A stretch of DNA of 64,000 nucleotides from Hymenoscyphus infarciens (taxonomy: Eukaryota > Ascomycota > Leotiomycetes > Helotiales > Helotiaceae), in NCBI GenBank assembly GCA_001414345.1, contig LLCB01000155.1:62001-126000 (forward strand). Direction: 5' to 3'. The notes under the pieces are model-generated. The model saw nothing but the letters and a program-made list of their open reading frames with translations, did not search any database and had not been told where the DNA came from. The position numbers were made by a program, and so were the translations under genes. Positions 38,507 to 49,381 of the stretch are shown piece by piece; within the stretch, counting starts at the first letter, position 1; every line of letters begins with the position of its first letter.

Positions 38507-41270
38507 ATGTCTTTATTCTCTCGAGCGTTCCTAGCTTCTGTGGTGTTCTCTGTAGCTACAGAGGCATCACCCCGCCCACGGCCAGGTGATCACAGAAGTA
38601 TATTGACGCCACCATGGGGACGTCGAAGTCTCAATTCTTCTTCTACTGTTCCATCTGTTACAGCTCCTCACAGTAACATCTGGAACAGTTTAGAAAATGA
38701 AGAGGTAGTTGGTTTACTTGGCTGGCTGTATACCTCCAGTGGACTGAACTTGACCGTAAACACAAAAGCTAGTCCATGGGATAACACCGTTGGTATCACA
38801 GAGATACTACATCCAAACAAAACCCACGCATTGGCATATCTGGACAGCAATGGCCCATTGCCCGTGAAGAATGCTCGTGTCGAGATTTTCTTTGGCGCAA
38901 ACGAATCGGCCTACACTCAGAACTTTGTTGTTGGCCCAATTCCAGTCAATGAACACACCACCATTGCTCCGCTGGATTACATTTACTCCAAAGGCTCCGG
39001 AATTATGCCAAATTTCTTAGCTGATGCCGATGCAATTCACGATTGGGAACTCGGTTATATGGCCAATATTTCGGATATCACGGCAGACCTATTTGGTTGG
39101 GTGAGTGAAACTCCGATGCGATTTCCTTCGAAATCTCGCTGACCAAAACAGACCATTACAGGATCTCCCAACGATACAGCCGTCTTTTACAACAATGATC
39201 CTCTGGTAAAAGAAGAGGGCCGAATCATTGACTGGGTATGTTATACATAAAAATACCATAGTCACATTGCTCACAGTAGGTGCAGATCTCACCATCCGTC
39301 ATTCCAACAGAAGGTTATGATACTGGAACTCTTCTCCCAGGAGGCATCTGGATGAAATTCGGTATGTTCCTTCCGAGACTTCTTACCTTGTCAATCGCAA
39401 TCGTGAACGAGCTTCAAATTGACCTTCCCCAGATATCACGACTCGCGATCCATCCAACTGGAAATTTCTTGGGGTTTTGTACGACGATGTCTTCTACCTA
39501 ACACTTGAAGAATTCCGCACAGCCTGGGAGCAACCTGGTTTTAAGCACTATCCCTTTACCGTAGATGGTGTCTGGGCAGGCGCGTCGCAACGTGGAGAAG
39601 CTCCAGCTTACGATTTTGAGCCAGCGCCAGTTTTGATCGAACTCGCACAGCGATATGCCGTTGACAAAGATGCGAATTACATTGAATGGATGGACTTTTC
39701 GTTTTTCTTGGGCTTTAACAGAGATTCTGGTTTGACATTCCACGACATTGAGTACTTGAATGAACGTATTGTTTTTGAACTTGGTATGTTTAGGCTTCCA
39801 ATTTCATCAGAAAATAGTCTCTAAATCGTTCTAGCACTCCAAGAGGCACATGCCCATTATGCTGGTAACGACCCCCATCAATCTGGCACAGCATACCTCG
39901 ATACAACATACGGAATTGGAACCCGTGCGTGGCCACTGGTCAAAGGCTGGGATTGCCCAGCGGCAGCAACGTATCTAGATACCGTGCTTCATGAGAATGG
40001 AAAAACTTCACTCCATCCTGGAAGCATTTGTATTTTCGAAGAGGATGCCGGCTTTCCACTCTCCCGTCACACAAATACGAATTATGTCAACGTCGTGAAG
40101 AACTCCCAGCTCGTCGTCCGATGGATTGCAACGATCGGAAACTACGATTATTTCTTTGACTACGTATTTTCTCTTGATGGTACTGTCGAGATGAAGGTCA
40201 GAGCTTCAGGATACATTCAAGGAGCATGGGCACCTAACAACGAAGATTATGGGTACAAAATCCACGATGCACTTTCAGGATCCATGGTGAGTTAATTGGT
40301 GCACAAAAATACGGAAAACTACTAAAAAGATTAGCACGACCATGTGATAAACTACAAGATCGACCTCGACATCCAAGGAACAGCCAACAGCTTCGAGGAG
40401 GTCGCCGTCGTCCCCGTAACCACCAACTACACATGGCTCAAAGAGCAACGCAACACAATGAAATTAGAACGATCATTCCTAGCCACAGAAGATGAAGGAA
40501 AAATCAACTGGCCCACAAACGCGGGTTCCATGCTTAATATAGTGAACAAGGAATCACTTAATAAATGGGGCGAGTACAGAGGTTACCGCATTGCACCCAG
40601 TCTCGGCTCTCCAATCCATTCCACCATTCAAAAATCAAGTATCGCGAAACAACTTACTACTTTCGCGGAACATAATCTTTATGTTACTAAGCAGAAGGAT
40701 ACTGAGCCTAAGTCTTCTTTGGGGAGGAACTCTCAGGATCCGGATGATCCTCTGGTTGTGTTTAGTGATTTCTTTGATGGTGATTCGCTTGATCAGGAGG
40801 ATTTGTGAGTTCTTTACATGGCGGAATGATGCGTTTTCTCGAAACTAACTCGTTTTTAGGGTTGTATGGTTTAACCTGGGAATGCACCATGTTCCACATA
40901 CTGGGTGAGTTCACAACGATATTTATCAAACATGAATGAGGGACTAATTCTCGTAGTGACCTCCCAAACACCCTCTTCACCACAGCACAATCTGGTGTCA
41001 TGATCACCCCACACAACTACCTCCTCGGCGACCCATCTCGATTTACTTCTCAATTCATCACCATCAATCTCACATCCGAGCAACCAGTCGTGGATCACGT
41101 ACCTAAATTAACCACTGGAGTGGTAAATCTCGTAAGTCTAACTCTGATAAGAAGAAATGTTTCTGTACTGACACTCGAAACAGGCCGATGTCTACCCAGA
41201 GCTTAGCGATTACCCAGTTGTGAATAGTACTTCTAAGTGGCCACAAATATATACTGGAGGCGAATATTGA
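38507..41270 (+). CDS. Secreted copper amine oxidase (topaquinone enzyme)
   Basis: Nine exons: 38507-39100, 39152-39235, 39280-39361, 39433-39783, 39835-40286, 40335-40804, 40860-40904, 40957-41131 and 41184-41270. All eight introns (44-71 bp) are GT-AG and the frame closes to 779 residues. The enzyme oxidises primary amines to aldehyde, ammonia and hydrogen peroxide. An N-terminal signal peptide (SRAFLASVVFSVATEA) indicates secretion, and several NxS/T sites support it. After the N2/N3-type domains, T470-I-G-N-Y-D holds Tyr474, the residue that becomes topaquinone; Asp393 in AYLDTTYG is the likely catalytic base. His522 and His524 (HDH) are copper ligands; the third should be in MHHVPHTG (687-691). 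The length suits the family, all key residues are present and nothing is broken. No amine-uptake gene lies beside it, so role (nitrogen supply or peroxide production outside the cell) is inferred. Confidence 0.93.
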
Positions 41271-41642
41271 GAGGGGGATGAATGAGTGAGTGTTTTCAAT
41301 GTGAATAATGTTTACAAAGAGTTGTTTTCACGACCTTGATAGTTACTCTCTGATGAAATTAAACCGACGTTTTCAATCACTGATGCTTTCTTCTAAAGAC
41401 GATGTATATCTCGGGCCGTTTAGATACGCCGTCCGCCCCGCAATTTGTATCTTTCGGAGGGACTTTTGCCCGAGTATACGAAGGTTTCCCTATGAGAGAA
41501 CTATTGGCGCACATTTTTTTATATTAATAATTGGGTATAATGATGATTTGCGATCAGCGGGTTTTTCCCCGAGTTACCGGGGATATTTATACCGATTTGA
41601 TTGAGGAGAAAGTACACTGTCGCAATATGGGGGAAAAGGGTA
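41271..41642. other. Intergenic, 3' of amine oxidase gene
   Basis: About 370 bp with GC-rich and AT-rich patches. The frame at 41308-41604 has no recognisable content. Nothing supported. Confidence 0.4.
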
Positions 41643-41852
41643 GTCTCGACGGGGACGAAAAAAAACGTCCATTTCCTCCCTTGACAAATGAGTTTAAGTT
41701 AGAAATAGGACTACAAAATAATCATTAAAAAAGATATAACTTTGTTTAATGATTACTTAGCTATAAGGAATTCTTTTTAGATAAACTGATGTAGTAATGA
41801 TAGGGTTCTGCGTAAGAGGAAATTCGGACGCTTTTTCCGTCCCCGTAGAGAC
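41643..41852. mobile_element. Short foldback element (GTCTC-ACGGGGACG ends)
   Basis: GTCTCGACGGGGACGAAAAA at the left pairs with the complement of the right end (GTCTCTACGGGGACGGAAAA), about 27-bp arms around a 155-bp interior. No target duplication found. Possibly a MITE. Confidence 0.5.
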
Positions 41853-41931
41853 GCTGTAATACGCTGTAAAGTGCCATAAAGACTTCTGATTTGCTGCCAG
41901 CCTGATTTGAGGCATTTACATACTGAGCAAG

Positions 41932-42173
41932 CTCCCGGTGGACAGAAAAAGTGGCTGTAAATAGCGACCCCACGAAACCCTACAGGCTTGAATACCTCTG
42001 GGCAGAAAAAAACAGAAAAACAAAAGAAGAAGAAAAGTACAGTAGATGCGGATAGTCCTAGTTAACCATTGTCTCGGCTGTAGAAAGTTATGAACTAGCT
42101 TGCGTTGAGTTGTAAATGTTGTGAACTTTCTTGCGGAGGCCTATTTACTGCCACTTTTTCTGTCCTCCGGGAG
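41932..42173. mobile_element. MITE with CTCCCGGT inverted ends, copy 2
   Basis: 242 bp. Left end CTCCCGGTGGACAGAAAAAG, right end the complement of CTCCCGGAGGACAGAAAAAG, about 33-bp arms. Related to 37180-37413. Less AT-rich than copy 1. Confidence 0.7.
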
Positions 42174-42584
42174 ACAAGTTAGGGTAAGCGAGCCCGTAGG
42201 ATCGCATTTGATCCCTGAAAAATAGGGGCTGTCCACCAAATGAGCGTGGCATTATTTCAGGAAGTACCAGCGCACATAATTCGACGCAAACACCAGCAAA
42301 AAGTTTAAAACTCACGGGAATAGCTAATTAGCATCCTGCACATCTAGTCATATTTTTGTTATATTTCTCCAACCGAGTCTATGTGTTGTGATTCTCTACA
42401 AGGGCCTGAAATATGCAAGTGCCTGCCGCCGAGCTCCGGTAGTGGGATTCTGACAGTCAGAAAGTAAATTTATGATCCTGTAAAGACTTACACAGAGATC
42501 AGAATCATATAAGCAGGGTCAGAAAAGTGGAATCTGGATGCAAGATGCTTGTGAATTGTAGAAATCAAATTGAAAGAAGGGGGA
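42174..42584. other. Intergenic upstream of hydrolase gene
   Basis: About 410 bp; no gene recognised. Confidence 0.4.
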
Positions 42585-42591
42585 TATATAA
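42585..42591 (+). promoter_or_regulatory. TATA box of the hydrolase gene
   Basis: TATATAA about 150 bp upstream of the ATG at 42739. Confidence 0.5.
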
Positions 42592-42738
42592 TGGAACGGC
42601 AAGTGCACTTGAGAAGTCAACATCTTCTCTTCACAGCGACTTCGATCCAGTACCTCGATATCAATACTTTGTCTGTTTCGACGTTCGAAAAACAAATCTC
42701 CTCTGATCATAATTACCGAGTCCTCCAAACTTGCCAAA

Positions 42739-43584
42739 ATGTCCAACCTATCGATCTTACTCATTCCCGGTGCTTTTGGACAACCCGTATTCTACTCATC
42801 AATAACGGACGCCGTAACAGCCAAGGGCTACGAAATCAAAGGAATTCCTCTCACAACCGTGAACATCAAAGCTGGTGATCCAGGACCAGGTATCCCCGGA
42901 ACGATGTACACCGATGCCGCTCTCATCGCAGGAGAAATCGAAAAGCTTGCCGACGAAGGGAAGGATGTCATTATCATCACCCATTCGTATGGAGGAGTTC
43001 CGGGGACTGAAAGCGTGAAGGGGCTGGCGAAAGAGGATAGAAAGAAGCAAGGGAAGAAAGGAGGAGTAGTGAAATTGGCGTATATGACTTCTATTGTGGT
43101 CCCAATTGGGGGTTCGACCTATGGCATGCTTTCTACAGTGCCGCCGGAGAATCAAGGGCAAATGACCGTTGATGTTTGTGGACCCTCTCTCTCCACAAAC
43201 TGAAGAATCTGAATACTGACAATCCAACAGGTCAACGGCTGGGCACATCAAGAAAACATTACCCGAGCCGCTCAACTCACGTTCTCCGATCTTCCACTTG
43301 CAGAAGGAGAAGCTTGGATCAGAAGATTCACATCCCATTCTGCTGTCAGCTTAACTGATGAGTTGACTTATGCTGGGTATAAGGACGTCCCGACCTCCTT
43401 TTTGTTTTGTGAGGATGATAGGGCAATTCCACCTAAGAACCAACAAGATGGGATTGATACTATTGAGAAGGAGAGTGGGAGGAAGGTGGATGTTACCCGT
43501 ATCAAGGCTGATCATTGTCCGATGGCGAGTCAGTTGCAGCTGACTATTGATTGGGTTTTGGATGTCGTTGAGGGTTGTGTGTAG
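42739..43584 (+). CDS. Alpha/beta hydrolase (AB hydrolase 6 type)
   Basis: Two exons, 42739-43173 and 43231-43584, with a 57-bp intron (GTTTGT...ACAG, ACTGAC branch) encode 262 residues. The protein opens LLIPGAFG, the oxyanion-loop start of this family. The nucleophile is Ser83 in THSYGG (a G-x-S-x-G variant with Thr in the first position). Asp207 or Asp208 in FLFCEDDRAIP and His240 in ADHCPM complete the triad. There is no signal peptide, so the enzyme is cytosolic. Related fungal proteins are annotated as esterases, amidases or salicylate-esterase-like, but the substrate cannot be told from sequence. It is transcribed toward the SDR pseudogene (which lies on the opposite strand), so the two are convergent. 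No break seen. Confidence 0.9.
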
Positions 43585-43910
43585 TGGTGATGGGAAGGAT
43601 GGTTCGAAGAGTCTATAGAACTCGAGACGCGGAAACTGTTCCAAGGTATCCCATAGTTGATTTCGTGATACAGAACTTGGGGTAATTTAGAAACGAGCAG
43701 AATAAAGGGCTCTGTCATATCCGTTACTACCACTCATAACTCCGGGTAAAATTATCATTGGTGACTTGCTTCCATAAAACGAAACGAGAAAGAAAAATAA
43801 TAACTTGGCTCATAGGTTTAAGGATCGACGTGTATTTATGGGCTAGGAGGAATTTTCAAACAGACTGAAAGGTCATAATATAAACTTCTTAAAACCAACA
43901 CGACAGAGTC

Positions 43911-45585
43911 CTACAACCAATTCCTATCTCCGTGGTGACTGAGAAACTTGCCACTCTCAGCAATTTTCAAACAGTCAATGACTTTCTTTTGCATGTTGAC
44001 ACTCTCCTCTGGAGTCATGGGTCCTTTCCAACTCGGTCGCCATAAGTGCAGCTCCCAGGGCCTTCTCTGCTTCGGTCACCATTTTCGAGGTTAGTGACAG
44101 CGCCTTAAATGTAATAGGAAAGAGGAATCCCCAAGTAAGAAAATGCGAGACATACGAGATTTCTCAGCTGTATTGACAACGCCAGGACTCAAAGCCAACA
44201 CCACGACACCTTGCTCTCGTAGCTCCACACTAAATTTAGCAACGATCATATTCGTGGCTGCCTTCATAGCACAGTATACGACCGAAGCCCAGATCCCTTC
44301 GTCAACCAGCTAGATTTCCAAATCAGCTAAGCCAGTGCTTATGACGATAATCTTTTTCACAGTTCCTTTCAAGATGAGAGAAAGAAAGGCCTTGATGGAG
44401 TACATGACTCCTAGAACATTGACATCGAGACTACCATGTATCTCGTCATGTACGAGCTCAGTGTGGTCGATAGTATTATCGTGATAAAATACTGCAGTAT
44501 TTTAGATTAATATATTATTATGATATCCTAGTAGTACGTATCTAAATACGCTATAATATAATTGTAATATCGTAATATCATACAGTATATCTTTTAATAA
44601 CTTGTAAGCGCTAAAACCTACTTTTTCTTAAAATGAGGCTATTTACACTTTTTCTATATACTCTTTTATTACTTACTTATTAGACTAAAATAATTTTTAT
44701 TCATCGATTTGGTTAATATTTGCCTGTAATTAAAGGGTAAAACTTAGTAGAATTCAATGTACTAGTTTATTATATTCTAGCTAGTAATCTAACGTTGTTG
44801 TCGTCGAATTAGTACTTAGTGTTTTCATCTTATACGGGCTACCTTTTTAACCTTATAATATTTAGGTTAATTTAAGAGCTATTTATATGATTCTTTTTTT
44901 GAAATACTTTATTTAAATAGATCTATAATTCTAGCTATTCAGCTATATATTTTTTGTATTATACGTTGTACTATATAAAGCTAAAATAAAAGGCTGAAAA
45001 GAAGTGGGGTAAAATCCAGGGTAAAAAGCTTAAATATTGTGGCTTAGTAATACTACGATATTATCATAATATCGATTAAAATACTAATAATATAAAGGAT
45101 AATATTATTAGATATCGTGGCATTTAAATGGTATAAATAGTACGTATTAAAGTGGGTTTCTAATAATATATCGTGGTGGTACAATATTCTAAATACTATC
45201 GACCACACTGTACGAGCTTCTCCTCCCCTGCAAGTACAGAAGGGAGAAGATGGTTTGAAGCCTTTGACAAATGCGCCCCGTTGACAATCAATGTATCGAG
45301 GGCCTTTCCTGGGAGAATGATAGATGCCAATTCGGCGGCCGCGTTGAGAGAGCTGGCAGATGTCATGTCACCGGCGAGAACATGGACGTTAGAGACTTTG
45401 TCTTTAGACAATCGCCCTTCGTGCAACTCCTATAACTGTGTTGTTTGGATCTTGACTAAGGTTTCGAAGCCATTCGTACGAATGTGGGAGATTTGTTAGC
45501 TGGGTTGAAATAGATGGGGGTCTTAGAGATATGTTTGACTTACACCGAAACCACGAGAAGCACCAACAACCACGTAAGAAGGCAT
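43911..45585 (-). pseudogene. Short-chain dehydrogenase/reductase, disrupted by hAT insertion
   Basis: Minus-strand SDR relic. The start at 45585 reads MPSYVVVGASRGFG, the NAD(P)-binding GxxxGxG region. The 3' part holds the active-site YxxxK as VYCAMK, then ALSPGVVNT, and ends near GDRNW at 43911. A 752-bp hAT-A element splits the frame between KLV and HDE. There is other damage: the first intron (donor GTAAGT, branch CTAAC) lacks an AG where the frame should resume before YEWLR (TTCG is found); a frame change lies between VIGVA and RLSKDKVSN; a TAG interrupts the catalytic region after LADLE; and the C-terminal part (about 44090-43911) is out of frame. So the gene was dead or dying beyond the insertion. 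Substrate unknown; relatives are C-factor-like, NAD(P)-dependent SDRs. Confidence 0.85.
44459..45210. mobile_element. Non-autonomous hAT-A element, copy 2
   Basis: 752 bp. Inverted ends CAGTGTGGTCGATAGTATT and its complement, flanked by the exact 8-bp target duplication TACGAGCT (44451-44458 and 45211-45218). The ends match the 10.7-kb hAT-A at 2902-13594, so it can be seen as an internal-deletion derivative with no transposase. It inserted inside the SDR gene. It keeps many CA and TG words and is much less RIP-altered than copy 1. Confidence 0.95.
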
Positions 45586-45984
45586 CGGAAAGTAGAAAGA
45601 TTATAGAGGGTAATGTGATAGTGTAGATTGTAAAGAGATGTTAATGGCGAGTGATGGGGAATGGGGAAGTGAGTAGTTGTATACTACAATAAGCTGATTC
45701 AACCATCTCCCACCTTCATACCAATTCCGTCGAGATTCTCCGAAATCAAACTAGTGAGGAAGGTCGAAACGAGGGATTCGCGAACGGAAAGTTGAAACGA
45801 GAAACTGGGCCGCCAACCAATCAGATTGACCCAGTTCGGCTGGTGGGGGTCAGAACAAAAAAGCAAGCAAATTCAACGAACTAATCATGATTTGAAAGCA
45901 GAATTATTCAGTTGTATGGAAATGAAAGCTGGTAGTTCCAGGTGGCTCGATCTGCTTAGCATTGTATCAATGCTGAGAGGTTGC
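45586..45984. other. Intergenic region between SDR pseudogene start and regulator 3' end
   Basis: 400 bp holding the former promoter of the SDR and the 3' region of the Zn2Cys6 gene. No TATA or gene recognised. Confidence 0.4.
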
Positions 45985-47803
45985 TTATATCAATAAAACC
46001 ACCGTATCAACACTTTCCATAGCATCCTTCCAATTCAAAACAGTTTGCTCATAGCTTCCGTCCTGCCTTTGGCGTTTCAACCGCCAGCATTCCTCGATTA
46101 TCGTATAACATCTTATCAAATGCTCGTATCTGACATCGGTCACCATGCCATTATGGAAAAGTTCCGTGAAAAAAGTTCGTTGGTTACCAGTGGCCATACA
46201 ACCGGCAAGACATAAGGGCCAGCCCAGCGTCCCCAAGATCGCCGGGTCACCAAGTCCACGATTTCTTATGGCCACAGTTGTTTTTTCTACGCTTTCATAT
46301 ATCTGATGTGTTCCCGAAGAAGGCTTGAAAATGGACACATTGAGATATAAGCTGCTAAGCGATCCAGCGGGGCTTCTCGGAGGTCTGTATCAAGATTTTG
46401 ACTTGAATATTTGGCCAAAATGCGCTCCAGAGAACCACGGATTTGGACTGAGCGAGTGTTTAGTTGGGAGCTACTTATATTTTCTGGCTCGTCGAGCATG
46501 TTCTGTTGCAGGTGTAGTTCTGCAATATAGTAGATCTCCACTACTGCTGAGTTGTGGCAGCCTATCACTGATCCACAATCAAGAAAGGCAGCTTTACCGG
46601 AAAGACATGTGAATGGAGCCCAAGGGGGGGACCCAGATGACGCACAGGAAAGAATGTCGTACCAAGATATGGCCGCAGTGAAGAAGTGGTGTGCTTTACG
46701 ATGAACAAGCGATGCTAATTTTCGCGCTGTGGGAGATTTCGAAGTCAGCATTACTATTTCCATTAAGGTCTTGAAGAGGAAACGTAATCCTCGCCCCGCT
46801 CCTCTCCCAAAACACCCTGAAAGGATGAAAACTCGAAGAACACCCACCTTCGTTGGATTCTGCGCAGAAGTTGTTCAAACCCGTAAGCACTTTGGAGGCT
46901 GCATGAAGATGCATTTGCCAACCTTGGTCAAAACCACAAACGAAGACCTGATGTTTGAAAAGTAATCAGTAATTCATAGGAGACCAATGGAACTCCTCTG
47001 GAAGTTGACACTCACTGAGAGAGTTATGAGAAACACTATGCAAGCAAGAACCTCAATACTTCCTTCTACAGACATTGTCCTCTCTTCTTGCCTGAAAGCT
47101 TCCAAGTGTTGCCGCATATCTAGTAAAGCCACAGAATAATACTTCTGCAATTTTTCCAGGCGCTCAACTCTGGGCACTTCGGGTCCAAGATGTTGATGGT
47201 AGGCAGCCATGCTGATAGCTGCAAGATAGAGGGGTTTGGTTCCTAATATGAATGGCAACAGCCAGTCGCGGCCACCATTCGATTCTAAAGCATGATAAAA
47301 AGGGAATTGGCTGGGAAATACAATGTCAAGAAAATCATTCAATAAATTGGCTTCAGATTCGGACTTGAGTCCACATTCGCTGTCGAACGTGGGGCCGAAT
47401 ATCTCGAGGGCGATATCGGGTTGTGAGGGCCATTTCTTAACTGCTGGGTTGTCTAGCCAATGATTAGATGAGTTTCATAGCGGATGGGAATTGAAGGCCG
47501 TATATCATTATTACCTTTTGTGACCTTTTTGTTTTTGAATTTCGGATTTGTCGCAACTATTTGCTGCTTCTGCTTTGCTTGACGGCGCCTCAGAGCTGCA
47601 TTTTCCCTAATAATAATTCGAAGTTCTTCAGCCTTGGCCTTTTGTTTCTCCCCTTCATCAGCCCAGGATGGGTTCCGTTCATACCCAAAACAGGGCACAG
47701 AAAGCGACGCGCAGACAGAGCAAGTGGGAAGAGCCTCGTCGCACTTTTTGCGACGAAACGAACAGGTCCAGCATGCTCCTTTGCTTCTCTTTTCTTTTGA
47801 CAT
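45985..47803 (-). CDS. Zn2Cys6 transcription factor, possibly frameshifted
   Basis: Minus-strand fungal regulator. Exons read as 47803-47515, 47452-47016, 46947-46848 and 46726-45985; introns 62, 68 and 121 bp. The zinc cluster Cys11-x2-Cys14-x6-Cys21-x6-Cys28-x2-Cys31-x6-Cys38 is intact, followed by a basic linker. From exon 2 the product matches the Fungal_trans_2 type: NDFLDIVFPSQFPFY, LLPFILGTKPLYLAA, then ISWYDILSCASS and LGWPLCLAGCMA. The start at 47803 (MSKEKRSKG) was chosen for the cluster position; an in-frame ATG at 47875 would add 24 residues. Within exon 4, between about 46375 and 46335, the frame changes (from ...KYSSQNLDTD to ...LSSLYLNVSIF) and I found no phase-compatible intron. 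That suggests a one-base indel, so the gene may be a recent pseudogene. It lies just upstream of the SDR relic on the same strand, a usual setting for a local regulator. Confidence 0.75.
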
Positions 47804-47875
47804 GTTGACGGAGAGTTTTGGTATGCAGCTTAGGAAATTAGGCATCTTGGAGAAGTATTCGTGCTGACAGGGCAT

Positions 47876-48577
47876 ATTTTTCTCACGTGGACATGTCCTT
47901 GATACTTAAATATATCCATTCATAGAAAATATCTCGAATGGAAGCTACATGCCTTTTCCCCCATCAACAACTCACTCCAAGCTCTCCTTTGTCGACACTT
48001 CTAGAATTTCGTTAATCATGTGACTTTCACGAGTCTGTCCTTTGGCAAACATTTGTTTTAACAAGTTCTGGAATAAATATGTCATCAGGAAAAGCTCAAG
48101 AAGTGGATTCAGGAAATTGTTGCTGGAGAAGAGACTTTCGCTGATGATGTCCTACTTCTGTCGAAATGGGGACTAGTATGTAACCTCTACCCCTCCATAT
48201 AAAATGAAGGGGCTCTTTTCTTTGCTTTTTGGAAGAGTGTTAATATACATGATATTTGTAAGCGAAACTCCCCATTGTCCAATGCTCGACTCCCAGCTGG
48301 AATCTTCTTCTATCTCTTGAACCCCCCTTGTTTGGACCTAGCTCTTCCCAGTCTATTTTAATTGCCACTCACATATTTTCTATCCAACGCTTTCCTTCAA
48401 GCTCACCGCGTTACAGAAGGGTAGTTGTACAGGAATGCGCATGGAAGTGCTCCAGCTACTCCTTTCCAACCAGAAGATATACCCCTCATCAACCAACCAC
48501 CCATCGAGTAGAAAGAATGAATTGTTCATGCTGCCAATGACCGGAAACCCAACACAGCAACAATCAAGTGTACATTG
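47876..48577. other. Intergenic region, no supported gene
   Basis: 700 bp between the regulator promoter and the 3' end of the next gene. Short frames only. Confidence 0.5.
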
Positions 48578-49381
48578 TTACACAGGAAGCTTCGTGGCTT
48601 GCGGAACAAGATAATCCTTTTCTCGACTTGGACATCCGGCACATTTGCACTCATGCGCAGCATCCACTTTGTGCTGCTTGTTTCCGGACATGGCCAGACG
48701 CTCCGGGTCCAATAGAGTAACCAAATCAATCAAGAGATGCTGTACTCGTCGCAGCCTGTAAGTCGCGATCCGATTTTCCGAAGCCCGTGCATCAACGAGA
48801 GCCAAAATCCCCGCTTCAATTGGGTGGAACCATTTCTTGAATTCTGGCTCAGTGTGGTACCTGTGGGCGAAAGCTGCAAATCCCATGCAGTAGAGTTGTC
48901 CTTCCTCTTCTTTTGTCATCAGCTCCCCTATCGCCATTTGCTGCCCTCTCCAAAGCATAAATGGGTTCTCCCCTTGGCGATTGTCATAACTGAACTCTGC
49001 TGTAATTGTGCTCAAAATCTCATCCAGGTTTTTGTTGGTTTTGTCTGTGGAAAGACGCAAGAATTGACCTTGACGTCGGAGAATATAGGTCCACGACAGA
49101 TACTGTCCAACCAAAAAGGCAGAGTAAACATATATGAGATCCTTTTTCTCCTCGTCGTCGTGGTAGTGAAGGAGATTGAATTGGACGATACCATAAAGTC
49201 GTGACTGCAGATCGTACGCTGCTAGCGTCAGAGGGTCTCTGTACTTGTGAATCAAAGCTTTTGCTTCAGAACGCCGCTTGACTTGGTCGATGTAGAAAGA
49301 GACCCATCCCGTAAACCCGGCAGCGATTAAAGATCCCACCAGAGAAACCACCGCAATGATAATGGAAACAAAGTCGACCAT
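48578..49381 (-). CDS. Conserved fungal membrane-anchored protein of unknown function
   Basis: Single-exon minus-strand frame of 267 residues. Residues 4-30 (FVSIIIAVVSLVGSLIAAGFTGW) form one hydrophobic segment that may be a signal anchor. RRSEAKALIHKYRDPLTLAAYDLQSRLYGI follows, a signature I recall from a large set of uncharacterised ascomycete proteins. The rest is mainly soluble and helical, with a Cys-rich tail (CKCAGC). No catalytic motif is visible. The frame is clean from ATG to stop. It lies upstream of the Zn2Cys6 gene on the same strand, about 0.8 kb away, without evidence of shared control. Function unknown. Confidence 0.8.
   Translation of the reverse strand: MVDFVSIIIAVVSLVGSLIAAGFTGWVSFYIDQVKRRSEAKALIHKYRDPLTLAAYDLQSRLYGIVQFNLLHYHDDEEKKDLIYVYSAFLVGQYLSWTYILRRQGQFLRLSTDKTNKNLDEILSTITAEFSYDNRQGENPFMLWRGQQMAIGELMTKEEEGQLYCMGFAAFAHRYHTEPEFKKWFHPIEAGILALVDARASENRIATYRLRRVQHLLIDLVTLLDPERLAMSGNKQHKVDAAHECKCAGCPSREKDYLVPQATKLPV

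Noticed and set aside
37380..42740. Amine oxidase, hydrolase and neighbours as a biosynthetic gene cluster
   Set aside because: No synthase, transporter or shared promoter motif is visible; adjacency alone is too weak.
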